Source: Porticoccaceae bacterium
Lineage (GTDB): Bacteria; Pseudomonadota; Gammaproteobacteria; Pseudomonadales; Porticoccaceae
Reading direction: 5' to 3'
Assembly: GCA_023229065.1 (NCBI GenBank)
Contig: JALNZZ010000052.1
Span: 1 to 13,190 of the forward strand
DNA: 13,190 nt
Shown: piece after piece, positions 1-6,786 of the stretch
Position numbering within the stretch: position 1 is the first letter of the stretch
Layout: the number at the start of each line of letters is the position of its first letter
Made by a program: the position numbers and the translations under genes
Notes under the pieces: generated by a model
What the model was told of the DNA's origin: nothing
Seen by the model: only the letters and a program-made list of their open reading frames with translations
Databases searched by the model: none

Positions 1-470
1 ATAACGCTTTTCAGATCAAACTTAAAGTCTCGGTATCGCGAATCGATCACTTCGATCCCAGGAAGCACGAAATCGGTTGCCGCCAGCACGGCACCGATGT
101 GGCAGCCCGGTCCTTTCAATGCGCGTTTGGTGACGAATGCAATCTCAGGTTCAACTTTCGGATGAATCAGGCCGGGTACGTTGCATTCGCCGCCTTCCGG
201 GACAGCGTAATAATCCGCTAGGAAACCAAAGACTGGGGTTTCCACGTTCATCTGTTTCATCTTGGCGTGCGACGTCAGTCCGGCTTTCAAGCCGATGATC
301 TTGCTGCCCCGCGCAATCTTGCGTTGGCGGATTTCATCCTGGATAGCGTATGCATCGTCCCAATCCATGTCGGGATACTCATCCGTGATTTTCAGCGTGT
401 CCTTCGCATCTAGTTCGCAGCTTTCAAGATGCGCGGCGAGCCTAGCGATGGTAGTCTGGTCGAGGTTCAT
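1..470 (-). CDS. dmpH: 4-oxalocrotonate decarboxylase (2-oxo-3-hexenedioate decarboxylase), 5' part only
   Basis: This is the first 156 codons of a DmpH/XylI-type enzyme; the rest lies beyond the left edge (family length is about 264 residues). The enzyme decarboxylates 2-oxo-3-hexenedioate to 2-oxopent-4-enoate in the dehydrogenase branch of catechol meta-cleavage, and in known systems it forms a complex with the hydratase. It begins MNLDQTTIARLAAHLE and carries the hydratase/decarboxylase signature HPKVEPEIAF (103-112), followed by GIEVIDSRYRDFKFDL. Glu107, Glu109 and Glu140 match the metal-binding glutamates of the family. The ATG at 470 follows an AAAGGAAG ribosome site with 5 bases of spacing, 11 bases after the aldolase stop. 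It is paralogous to the hydratase encoded at 2458-3240, but the SRYRDFKFDL stretch and gene order identify it as the decarboxylase. No frameshift is seen in the visible part. Confidence 0.95.
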   Translation of the reverse strand, partial: MNLDQTTIARLAAHLESCELDAKDTLKITDEYPDMDWDDAYAIQDEIRQRKIARGSKIIGLKAGLTSHAKMKQMNVETPVFGFLADYYAVPEGGECNVPGLIHPKVEPEIAFVTKRALKGPGCHIGAVLAATDFVLPGIEVIDSRYRDFKFDLKSV

Positions 471-481
471 AATGGCTTCCT

Positions 482-1510
482 TTACATCAAACCGCGCGCA
501 CGCGCCATCGTCAGCGCCGTGTCTTCGATCATATCTTCCTGACCGCCGACCATGCCCAGACGTCCTAACTCGATCAGCAGTTCGCGCGCCGGGATCTTGT
601 ATTTGGCCTCAGCCCGCTTGGCAAACAACAGGAACGATGAGTAGACGCCGGCGTAGCCGAGCGTGAGCGAATCGCGGTCGATGCGAATCAAATGATCCAT
701 CATCGGCACCACCAGGTCCTCGGCGACATCGGCGATCTTCAGAACATCGACCCCGGTTTCTATGCCCATGCGCGCGCATACGGCGACGAACACTTCCATC
801 GGGGTATTGCCTGCGCCCGCACCCAGGCCGGCAGCGGCAGCATCGATGCGGTTGGCACCATACTCAACTGCAGTAATCGAGTTGGCCACGCCCATGGCCA
901 GATTATGGTGACCATGAAAGCCGAGTTCGGTATCCGGCTTGAGCTTGTCGCGCAACAGGCCAATGCGTGCCTTCACATCCTCCGGCAGCATGTAGCCCGC
1001 CGAATCGGTGCAATAGATGCAGTTGGCGCCATAGCTCTCCATCAGCCTGGCTTGCTCGAGGATTTTCTCGGGCGGCGCCATATGGCTCATCATCAAAAAG
1101 CCGACAGTGTCCAAATCCATCTTGCGGGCAGTCGCAATATGCTGCTCCGACACATCGGCTTCGGTGCAATGGGTGGCGACGCGAATGGTATGCACCCCCA
1201 GATCACGTGCCATCTGCAAGTGGTCAACGGTGCCGATACCGGGCAACAGCAGCGCTGAAATCTTGGCTTGCTTCATCAACGGGATGACCGCGCCTAAATA
1301 TTCCGCATCGGTATGCGCGGGAAAGCCATAATTGACCGATGAGCCGCCCAGCCCGTCGCCGTGAGTGACTTCGATCAGCGGCACGCCGGCATCGTCCAAG
1401 CCTTTGGCTACGCTTTTCATTTGGTCGAGCGACATTTGGTGCCGCTTTGGGTGCATGCCGTCACGTAACGTCATGTCGTGCACGGTGACCTGTTTACCTT
1501 TGAGTGTCAT
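482..1510 (-). CDS. dmpG: 4-hydroxy-2-oxovalerate aldolase
   Basis: A 342-residue class II aldolase (DmpG/XylK/BphI family). It splits 4-hydroxy-2-oxovalerate into pyruvate and acetaldehyde; in the family the acetaldehyde is channelled to the partner dehydrogenase DmpF. The N-terminal motif HDMTLRDGMHPKRHQ holds Arg16, Asp17 and His20, equivalent to the catalytic Arg17, metal-ligand Asp18 and catalytic His21 of DmpG. The GFHGHHN motif supplies metal ligands His199 and His201, and Tyr290 matches the conserved active-site tyrosine. The C-terminal part (about 270-342) is the DmpF-contacting region in the family. The start at 1510 has a GGAGG site about 8 bases upstream, inside the end of dmpF, and only 3 bases separate the two genes. 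Tight coupling of F and G is expected for a 1:1 complex. Length is normal and all key residues are present. Confidence 0.97.
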   Translation of the reverse strand: MTLKGKQVTVHDMTLRDGMHPKRHQMSLDQMKSVAKGLDDAGVPLIEVTHGDGLGGSSVNYGFPAHTDAEYLGAVIPLMKQAKISALLLPGIGTVDHLQMARDLGVHTIRVATHCTEADVSEQHIATARKMDLDTVGFLMMSHMAPPEKILEQARLMESYGANCIYCTDSAGYMLPEDVKARIGLLRDKLKPDTELGFHGHHNLAMGVANSITAVEYGANRIDAAAAGLGAGAGNTPMEVFVAVCARMGIETGVDVLKIADVAEDLVVPMMDHLIRIDRDSLTLGYAGVYSSFLLFAKRAEAKYKIPARELLIELGRLGMVGGQEDMIEDTALTMARARGLM

Positions 1511-1513
1511 GAT

Positions 1514-2425
1514 TTATGCCTCCACCGGTTCGGGCTTGAACTTGCCATTGATGATTTGTTCCGCGAACATTTCTGCAGTGCGGGCGGCGGCAGCAGTCAT
1601 GATATCGAGATTGCCGGCATATTTCGGCAGGTAGTCGCCAAGTCCTTCGACTTCGAGAAATATCGACACGCGATTGCCATCGAATACCGGACCATTGACC
1701 AGCTTATAGCCCGGCACATATTTCTGCACTTCCTTAATCATGGCATGCACCGATGCAGTGATCGCATCGCGATCGGGCTCCGATTCGGTTAGGCAATGCA
1801 CGGTGTCGCGCATGATGATCGCCGGCTCGGCCGGATTGATGATGATGATGGCCTTGCCTTCTTTGGCGCCTCCCACCTTTTCCACCGCACCAGCGGTGGT
1901 GCGAGTAAATTCATCAATATTCCGTCGGGTGCCAGGACCAGCCGAACGTGACGATACGGTTGCCACGATTTCACCATAGGCTACCGGCTGCACCCGAGAA
2001 ACGGCCGCCACCATCGGGATCGTGGCTTGTCCGCCGCAAGTGACCATATTCACATTCATCTGCCGCTGGCCAACATGCTGCTGCAGGTTGACTGGCGGTA
2101 CGCAATAAGGCCCCACAGCGGCCGGCGTCAAGTCGATCATCAATACGCCCAAGGCGGTGAGCTTGCGTGAATTCTCCTTATGCACATATGCCGAAGTGGC
2201 ATCGAATGCAATCTGAATCCGGTCATCTTTAACATGCGGCAGCAGGCCATCGACACCATCGGCGGTGGTCTTGATACCCATTTCGCGCGCACGCGTTAAA
2301 CCGTCCGAGGCCGGGTCGATGCCGACCATCCATACCGGTTCCAGCACCGCACTTCGTTTCAACTTGGCCAGCAAATCGGTGCCGATGTTGCCGGGCCCAA
2401 TCACTGCACATTTGATTTTTTCCAT
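1514..2425 (-). CDS. dmpF: Acetaldehyde dehydrogenase (acylating)
   Basis: A 303-residue enzyme of the DmpF/XylQ/BphJ family that converts acetaldehyde, NAD+ and CoA to acetyl-CoA, the last step of the pathway. The N-terminal Rossmann motif IGPGNIGTDL lies at 9-18, and the catalytic cysteine is Cys130 in the motif MVTCGGQATIP, followed by the family stretch SSRSAGPGTRRNIDEFT. The C-terminal half contains the dimerisation and aldolase-contact region. The ATG at 2425 follows AAAGGA with a rather long spacer of about 10 bases, and lies 32 bases after the hydratase stop. The aldolase gene starts 3 bases after this gene ends, as expected for the channelling pair. Length and key residues are ordinary for the family. 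Confidence 0.97.
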   Translation of the reverse strand: MEKIKCAVIGPGNIGTDLLAKLKRSAVLEPVWMVGIDPASDGLTRAREMGIKTTADGVDGLLPHVKDDRIQIAFDATSAYVHKENSRKLTALGVLMIDLTPAAVGPYCVPPVNLQQHVGQRQMNVNMVTCGGQATIPMVAAVSRVQPVAYGEIVATVSSRSAGPGTRRNIDEFTRTTAGAVEKVGGAKEGKAIIIINPAEPAIIMRDTVHCLTESEPDRDAITASVHAMIKEVQKYVPGYKLVNGPVFDGNRVSIFLEVEGLGDYLPKYAGNLDIMTAAAARTAEMFAEQIINGKFKPEPVEA

Positions 2426-2457
2426 GGTGACTTTATCCTTTAAACGGTTCGTGTGAC

Positions 2458-3240
2458 TCAGTTGAATCGCACCGAGCAGCTGCCCAGTCCTCCGATACTG
2501 ACCCGGAAGTTGTCGCCAGCCTTAGCCGGAAACATCGCTGCCAGTGCGCCCGACAAGATCACCTCGCCGGCTTTCAATGGGATGCCCAGGCGACCCATGG
2601 TATTGGCAAGCCAAGCCACGGCATTGACCGGCGAACCCAAGGCTGCCGCGCCGGCGCCGGTGGCAATGATTTCGCCATTTTTCTCGAGCACCATGCCGCA
2701 TAGCGACAGATCGACTTTGCGTGGGTCAACTGCCTGGTCGCCTAGCACGAATACCCCACACGATGCATTGTCAGCGACCGTGTCGCAAATCTTGATCTTC
2801 CAGTCGCGGATGCGCGAATCTACAATCTCGAAGCAGGGCATTACGCACTCGGTTGCGGCCAAGACGTCGGCATTCGATATCCCCGGGCCCATCAAATCCT
2901 TTTTGAGGACGAAGGCGATTTCGCCTTCGGCTTTGGGTTGAATGAGCGATGCCATGTCAATCGATTCGCCTTCGTTATAAATCATGCCGTCGAGCATGTA
3001 GCCAAAGTCTGGTTGATAGACGCCCAGCATGTTCATCACTGCAGCTGAGGTGACGCCAATTTTCTTGCCGATGATTTTTTCGCCAGCTTGTATGCGGCGC
3101 TCGATCATCCGCTGCTGGATATGGTAGGCATTTTCTATTGTCATGTCGGCATAGCGATTGGTGAGCGGCTCGATCGTGGTACGGGTGGTCAAGGCCTGGT
3201 ACAACTCATCGCCGAGGGCGTTAATTAATGTTTTTTCCAT
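2458..3240 (-). CDS. dmpE: 2-oxopent-4-enoate hydratase (2-hydroxypenta-2,4-dienoate hydratase)
   Basis: A 260-residue hydratase (DmpE/XylJ/MhpD family; DmpE is about 261 residues). It adds water to 2-hydroxypenta-2,4-dienoate to give 4-hydroxy-2-oxovalerate, the aldolase substrate. The divalent-metal glutamates of the family correspond to Glu105, Glu107 (motif QPKAEGEIAF) and Glu138 (CFEIVDSRIRDWKIK). The start MEKTLINALGDELYQ at 3240 is preferred because it gives family length and lies 2 bases after the stop of the semialdehyde dehydrogenase gene (TGA CC ATG). A longer reading frame reaches back to about 3447 but would overlap the conserved 3' end of that gene. No Shine-Dalgarno sequence is visible before 3240, so translation probably depends on ribosomes finishing dmpC. 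It is homologous to the decarboxylase DmpH. Confidence 0.95.
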   Translation of the reverse strand: MEKTLINALGDELYQALTTRTTIEPLTNRYADMTIENAYHIQQRMIERRIQAGEKIIGKKIGVTSAAVMNMLGVYQPDFGYMLDGMIYNEGESIDMASLIQPKAEGEIAFVLKKDLMGPGISNADVLAATECVMPCFEIVDSRIRDWKIKICDTVADNASCGVFVLGDQAVDPRKVDLSLCGMVLEKNGEIIATGAGAAALGSPVNAVAWLANTMGRLGIPLKAGEVILSGALAAMFPAKAGDNFRVSIGGLGSCSVRFN

Positions 3241-3242
3241 GG

Positions 3243-4697
3243 TCACAGTTTGATGCAAACGTTTTTTAGTTCGGTATAAAACTCGAGCGAGTGCACTCCG
3301 CCTTCCCGGCCGATGCCGGACTGCTTTGCGCCGCCAAACGGCGTACGCAAATCGCGCAGGAACCAAGAGTTGACCCATACAATGCCAGCCTCGATCGCTG
3401 CTGCGACCCGGTGGGCACGCTGCAGCTTCGAAGTCCAGATGGCACAAGCCAAGCCATAGGGATTGTCATTGGCGCGGCGGATCACTTCTTCCTCGGTATC
3501 GAACGGTGCGATATGACAGCATGGGCCGAAAATCTCATCACGCACTACTGCGGCCGTGTCTGGCAGCCCGGTCCAAATAGTCGGCTGCACCCACGAGCCG
3601 CCCTTGAGAGCATCGGGCATTTCCGGGATGCCGCCGCCGGTCACCACTGTGGCGCCTTCTTCCACTGCCTTTTGATAATAGGACAGTACCTTGTTGCGGT
3701 GTTCCTGCGAAATCAGTGGACCCATGCCGCTTTCCGGATCGGTTGGCGCGCCGGGCTTCATTTTTTCAACCGCATTCTTCAAACGGGTGACGAATTCTTC
3801 GAAGGCCGGGCGCTCGACATAGATTCGTTCGGTGCCCAGGCATACCTGTCCGCAGTTGGCAAAAGTCGAGCGAATCGTGCCGGCAATCGCTTCATCCATA
3901 TCGCAATCGGCAAACACGATTGCCGCATTTTTGCCTCCCATTTCGAGTGAGACGGGACGCGCGCCATCGGCAGCCGCCTTCATGATTGCAGCGCCAGTGC
4001 GAGTCTCGCCGGTAAATGTAATGGCAGCCACCTGCGGATGGGTGGTTAAAAATTCACCGGCAGCATCCGGGCCAAACCCCTGCACGACATTGAAAACTCC
4101 TTTGGGGATGCCGACCTTGTTCATCACCTCGCCCAGCAATGCGGCTGCCTGCGGCGTCTCTTCCGACGGCTTCACCACCACCGTGTTGCCACATGCCATG
4201 GCCGGGCCCAACTTCCATGTCATCAGTAAAAACGGCAGGTTCCAAGGACAGATCACAGCCACCACGCCGACCGGGCGGCGCAGCGAGTAATTCAGTGCGC
4301 CGCGCCCATCCGGCGTGGCCATCTCGAAGAATTCGTTCGGTACATTCTTGACGACGTCGGCAAATACCTTAAAGTTGGCAGCGCCGCGCGGCACATCTAC
4401 ATGGCGCACGAAGTGCTCCGGCTGTCCCATGTCGGTTATTTCAGCCTCGACAAAATCATCGAAGCGCCGGTTGATTTCATCGGCCACTGCATACAACAGT
4501 TCGGAGCGGTCGGCTACCGCAAGCTTGCTCCATGGACCATGCAAGGCTTCGCGCGCCGCACGCACCGCAGCATCGACTTCTGCACGGCCGGCCTCGGCGA
4601 CGCGGGCGATCAAGCGGCCATCATATGGTGTGAACTTGTCGAACCAGTTGCCGGTACTGACATACTCGCCATTGATAAAATTGAGGATTTCTTTCAT
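3243..4697 (-). CDS. dmpC: 2-hydroxymuconic semialdehyde dehydrogenase
   Basis: A 484-residue NAD+-dependent aldehyde dehydrogenase (ALDH8-like; DmpC/XylG are about 486). It oxidises 2-hydroxymuconic semialdehyde, the ring-fission product of catechol, to 2-hydroxymuconate (the 4-oxalocrotonate enol form). Visible catalytic features are Asn153 in CPWNLPF, Lys176 in VVVKPSEETP, the nucleotide-loop motif FTGETRTG (228-235), the general base Glu252 in SLEMGGKN and the nucleophile Cys286 in NCGQVCLGTERI. The C-terminus carries PFGGAKQSGIGREGG. The start at 4697 has AAGGAG about 6 bases upstream. It lies 20 bases after the HbpS-like gene and is followed within 2 bases by the hydratase. With no hydrolase (DmpD) gene nearby, this enzyme is the only visible fate for the ring-fission product. 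Confidence 0.96.
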   Translation of the reverse strand: MKEILNFINGEYVSTGNWFDKFTPYDGRLIARVAEAGRAEVDAAVRAAREALHGPWSKLAVADRSELLYAVADEINRRFDDFVEAEITDMGQPEHFVRHVDVPRGAANFKVFADVVKNVPNEFFEMATPDGRGALNYSLRRPVGVVAVICPWNLPFLLMTWKLGPAMACGNTVVVKPSEETPQAAALLGEVMNKVGIPKGVFNVVQGFGPDAAGEFLTTHPQVAAITFTGETRTGAAIMKAAADGARPVSLEMGGKNAAIVFADCDMDEAIAGTIRSTFANCGQVCLGTERIYVERPAFEEFVTRLKNAVEKMKPGAPTDPESGMGPLISQEHRNKVLSYYQKAVEEGATVVTGGGIPEMPDALKGGSWVQPTIWTGLPDTAAVVRDEIFGPCCHIAPFDTEEEVIRRANDNPYGLACAIWTSKLQRAHRVAAAIEAGIVWVNSWFLRDLRTPFGGAKQSGIGREGGVHSLEFYTELKNVCIKL

Positions 4698-4717
4698 TGC
4701 TGCTCCTTAAATGTCCG

Positions 4718-5149
4718 CTACTGCTGCAATCCCATTGCGATCAAGCCGGCCTTCGCGCATTGTTCATCCTGCTGCTCGGAGCCGCCTGACACGCCAATAC
4801 CGCCGATCAGCTCGCTGCCACATCGGATCGGCAACCCGCCGCCGAACATTACGAAGCGCGGACGTAGCGGCAGTCCCTGGCGCACCGATGCGGAATGCGC
4901 GGCCAATTCGTGTTGCCAGTCGCTGGTTGCCAGACCGAAACTAGCCGCGGTATATGCCTTGTCCTCGCTGATTTCAATCGAGTGCAGCGGCGCGCCAGGC
5001 ATGCGAAGAAAGGCCAGCGGAACGCCCCCGGCGTCGACCACCGATACGTTGATTCTGGCGCCGAGCTCCAGCGCCTGGCGCACCGCGGCCTGGACCGCGA
5101 GATGCGCCGCCTCCCAAGTCAGCCGCGGCACGCCAGGTTCATGATTCAT
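4718..5149 (-). CDS. GlcG/HbpS-family (DUF336) small protein of the meta-cleavage operon
   Basis: A 143-residue protein of the GlcG/HbpS family. The fold is recognisable from INVSVVDAGGVPLAFLRM (33-50), SIEISEDKAYTAASF (57-71) and the glycine-rich C-terminal run GGGLPIRC...ELIGGIGVSGG (103-123). Related genes of unknown biochemical role occur in several aromatic-degradation operons; the NahX-type genes of naphthalene lower pathways are, from memory, of this kind. Characterised relatives bind haem or cobalamin, so an accessory role is possible, but no function is proven. No signal peptide is seen, so it should be cytoplasmic. The start at 5149 is chosen because GGAG lies 5 bases upstream. The frame stays open back to 5377 inside the dioxygenase gene, but upstream ATGs lack a ribosome site and family similarity begins only after 5149. 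It occupies the place between dmpB and dmpC. Confidence 0.85.
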   Translation of the reverse strand: MNHEPGVPRLTWEAAHLAVQAAVRQALELGARINVSVVDAGGVPLAFLRMPGAPLHSIEISEDKAYTAASFGLATSDWQHELAAHSASVRQGLPLRPRFVMFGGGLPIRCGSELIGGIGVSGGSEQQDEQCAKAGLIAMGLQQ

Positions 5150-5154
5150 TTTTT

Positions 5155-5158
5155 CTCC
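5155..5158 (-). promoter_or_regulatory. Ribosome binding site of the HbpS-like gene
   Basis: On the minus strand GGAG is followed by five A residues and then the ATG at 5149. It decides the start against upstream in-frame ATGs (for example MDVNN and MGRHE), which have no comparable site. Confidence 0.7.
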
Positions 5159-5235
5159 AGCCCATTCATGACGACCCATATTGTTGACGTCCATAGTTCG
5201 CAACCGATACAAACATGCCGCGTCTCGGCCGTGCA

Positions 5236-5260
5236 CAGCGGCACCGAACGGCTGCCGCTG
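5236..5260 (-). other. Perfect 8-bp intergenic stem-loop between dmpB and the HbpS-like gene
   Basis: The arms 5236-5243 (CAGCGGCA) and 5253-5260 (TGCCGCTG) are perfect reverse complements with a 9-base loop. It lies in the 146-base gap (5150-5295) after the dioxygenase stop. No run of U follows in the transcript, so it is not a typical intrinsic terminator. It could stabilise the dmpB message end or mark a processing site. The rest of this gap holds no convincing gene or promoter. Confidence 0.5.
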
Positions 5261-5295
5261 CGGCGGGAAGGTCACGGCATTTCGATTGCCTGCGA

Positions 5296-6240
5296 TCAGG
5301 TGTATACGGTAGTAAAACTTTCGTCCAGGACGCCGGTGTGATAGAAGATGCCGCGGGCGGCCTGTTCTTCCGTCCACGTAATAATTGGCTTGTCTCGCTG
5401 TGCCTGGTAACCCAATCCGGCGAAGGTTTCATTGCGATTGCCCGACGGGTCAAAGAAATAGATGGTCTCGCCGCGCGTAACGCCGTGCCGGGTTGGCGCC
5501 ACGTCGATGCGAGTGCGGTTTTTTGCCATGATGTCGCCCGCCTTTAGAATGTCGTGCCACGAATCGAGGAAGAACGACAGGTGATGCATCCCCGGCCGGT
5601 CGCCGCCGACAAACGCGATGTCATGCGGCTTGCTGGAACACGACAAAAACGACGCCAGTTGGATTGCACCGCCCGGACCGACCAGGATTTGTTCAGTCTG
5701 AAAAAATCCGAGCACTTCGATGAAGAAGCGGGTATTGTCTGCCACCTTGTTGATGCCTTTTTCAGGATTCATTTCACACATCAGCAGCACATGATCCAAC
5801 CAATGGGCGCCAGCGCCGCGCAGATCGTCTGGCCATGGGTCTGGATTGGTCGATCCAACATCGGTGCCGACACATTCCTTTTTTGCATACAAGCGCATGT
5901 CGTGGCCGCTGGGCAGCACAAACTGCAGCATGCGGCCGACAAAGGGCAGGCTCTCCGCTTCCAGCATTTCAGTCTTGATGCCGTAAGCCTCGATCCGCTG
6001 TTTCAGCATATCGAGGTCGGCTTCCTTCTCGACCTTGTACGCGACATGGTTCATACCCGCCTGTTCCGACGGCGTGAGGACCAGCGAGTATTTGTCCCAC
6101 TCATCCCAACACTTCAAATAGACATTGCCTTTGGCATCCTTGTGCGTGGTTTTCATACCTACAACATTCTGGTAATGCTTGAGTGCCGCTTCCATGTCCA
6201 TTACGCGAATGTTGACGTGGCCTATTCTCATTACACCCAT
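5296..6240 (-). CDS. dmpB: Catechol 2,3-dioxygenase (extradiol, vicinal oxygen chelate family)
   Basis: A 314-residue extradiol dioxygenase of the XylE/DmpB type that cleaves catechol next to its hydroxyls to give 2-hydroxymuconic semialdehyde. It has two glyoxalase-like domains (about 6-120 and 147-300). The Fe(II) ligands are His150 (WLDHVLL), His220 (GMHHLSFF) and Glu271 (GNRNETFAG). His206 (KPHDIAF), His252 (TRHGVT) and Tyr261 (ETIYFFDPSG) match catalytic His199, His246 and Tyr255 of XylE. The 314-residue length and the wording of conserved blocks resemble the I.2.C group (TdnC, TbuE, CdoE) more than the 307-residue TOL enzyme. The start at 6240 is supported by GAGGAG six bases upstream; an in-frame ATG three codons later is less well placed. 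The ferredoxin gene before it is the usual reactivation partner. Confidence 0.97.
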   Translation of the reverse strand: MGVMRIGHVNIRVMDMEAALKHYQNVVGMKTTHKDAKGNVYLKCWDEWDKYSLVLTPSEQAGMNHVAYKVEKEADLDMLKQRIEAYGIKTEMLEAESLPFVGRMLQFVLPSGHDMRLYAKKECVGTDVGSTNPDPWPDDLRGAGAHWLDHVLLMCEMNPEKGINKVADNTRFFIEVLGFFQTEQILVGPGGAIQLASFLSCSSKPHDIAFVGGDRPGMHHLSFFLDSWHDILKAGDIMAKNRTRIDVAPTRHGVTRGETIYFFDPSGNRNETFAGLGYQAQRDKPIITWTEEQAARGIFYHTGVLDESFTTVYT

Positions 6241-6246
6241 TTCAGT

Positions 6247-6252
6247 CTCCTC
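6247..6252 (-). promoter_or_regulatory. Ribosome binding site of dmpB
   Basis: GAGGAG on the minus strand lies six bases before the ATG at 6240. It favours MGVMRIGHVN over the internal Met4 as the start. Confidence 0.75.
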
Positions 6253-6287
6253 GTTACTTGTATCTATCTACCATCGATCCACGGTAT

Positions 6288-6317
6288 CACACCGGCTCTT
6301 GCGCGAAAACCGGCGTG
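6288..6317 (-). other. Intergenic stem-loop upstream of dmpB
   Basis: In the minus-strand transcript the arms CACGCCGG (from 6317) and CCGGTGTG (ending at 6288) pair over 8 positions including one G-U wobble, with a 14-base loop that can pair a little further (UU/AA). It lies in the 96-base gap between the ferredoxin stop and the dmpB ribosome site, and no U-run follows. Possible roles are mRNA processing or stability; a terminator is unlikely. No convincing promoter is visible in the rest of the gap. Confidence 0.4.
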
Positions 6318-6336
6318 GCCTGCTTCATGCTTCACT

Positions 6337-6711
6337 TCAAACGGCGTTTCCTCCCCAAAGGGTTCGGGTTACCGCCTTTTTCATCTTGCCGATGACATCC
6401 AGGTCGATCGCACTGACGGGCATGACGCGGCAGGCCAGCACTATTCCCTGAGTCTCCTCTTCCTCGGAAATATGTGCACGGCTCATCGCACCGGCTTTGC
6501 GGACGGTGCCGCAGCGAATCACAACCTTGCACACGCCGCAGCCGCCGTTCAGGCATCCAGCCGGAATGCCCTTTTTGCCAATGCGTGCCATGCCCTGCAA
6601 CAATGTCTCCGCACTACTGCAAACATAGGCTTCGCCCGTCTGCAGCAGTCGGATCGCATGACGGCAGTTTGTCGCCCCTGCCCCGCTATCAATTGCTGGT
6701 AAGCTCTTCAT
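6337..6711 (-). CDS. dmpQ: XylT/DmpQ-type plant-like [2Fe-2S] ferredoxin
   Basis: A 124-residue ferredoxin with the C-X4-C-X2-C cluster motif (GCLNGGCGVC) and a fourth cysteine about 33 residues on (LACRV). The same layout, including the MSRAH-type stretch between them, is found in XylT/DmpQ/NahT. In that family the protein reduces the inactive ferric form of catechol 2,3-dioxygenase back to Fe(II), and its gene usually comes directly before the dioxygenase gene, as here. The start is uncertain. ATG at 6711 (MKSLPAIDSG) is chosen, although its ribosome site is weak. A TTG at 6738 would add nine residues, but it falls inside a perfect stem-loop. The N-terminal 25 residues have no clear family match. 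The 75-base gap from the Rieske ferredoxin gene contains the stem-loop. Confidence 0.9.
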   Translation of the reverse strand: MKSLPAIDSGAGATNCRHAIRLLQTGEAYVCSSAETLLQGMARIGKKGIPAGCLNGGCGVCKVVIRCGTVRKAGAMSRAHISEEEETQGIVLACRVMPVSAIDLDVIGKMKKAVTRTLWGGNAV

Positions 6712-6729
6712 GTCGGCGAGTTCTGAAGT

Positions 6730-6750
6730 TAATCGCAAGACCTGCGATTA
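6730..6750 (-). other. Perfect 8-bp stem-loop before dmpQ
   Basis: The arms 6730-6737 (TAATCGCA) and 6743-6750 (TGCGATTA) are perfect reverse complements around a 5-base loop. It lies at the boundary between the oxygenase/transporter half and the meta-cleavage half, in the gap 6712-6786. No U-run follows on the minus strand, so a plain terminator is unlikely. The palindrome could be an mRNA processing site, a partial attenuator or a protein-binding site. Confidence 0.5.
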
Positions 6751-6786
6751 CGGACGATCACAGCCGGCCTCTTCAGCAATGTTGGC

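Noticed and set aside
3241..3447. Longer N-terminus for the hydratase
   Set aside because: It would overlap the conserved C-terminus of the semialdehyde dehydrogenase, and 3240 gives the exact family length.
3291..3950. Plus-strand open frame of 219 codons
   Set aside because: It is antisense to the conserved semialdehyde dehydrogenase gene and has no ribosome site or family resemblance.
4401..5144. Plus-strand open frame of 247 codons
   Set aside because: It covers parts of two well-supported minus-strand genes and shows no known domain.
5554..6702. Plus-strand open frame of 382 codons
   Set aside because: It runs antisense across the dioxygenase and ferredoxin genes, whose metal ligands and cluster cysteines are all intact; the translation has no recognisable domain.
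6712..6738. TTG start adding nine residues to the XylT-type ferredoxin
   Set aside because: The codon lies within the stem of a perfect palindrome and has no good ribosome site; ATG at 6711 is preferred, though not proven.
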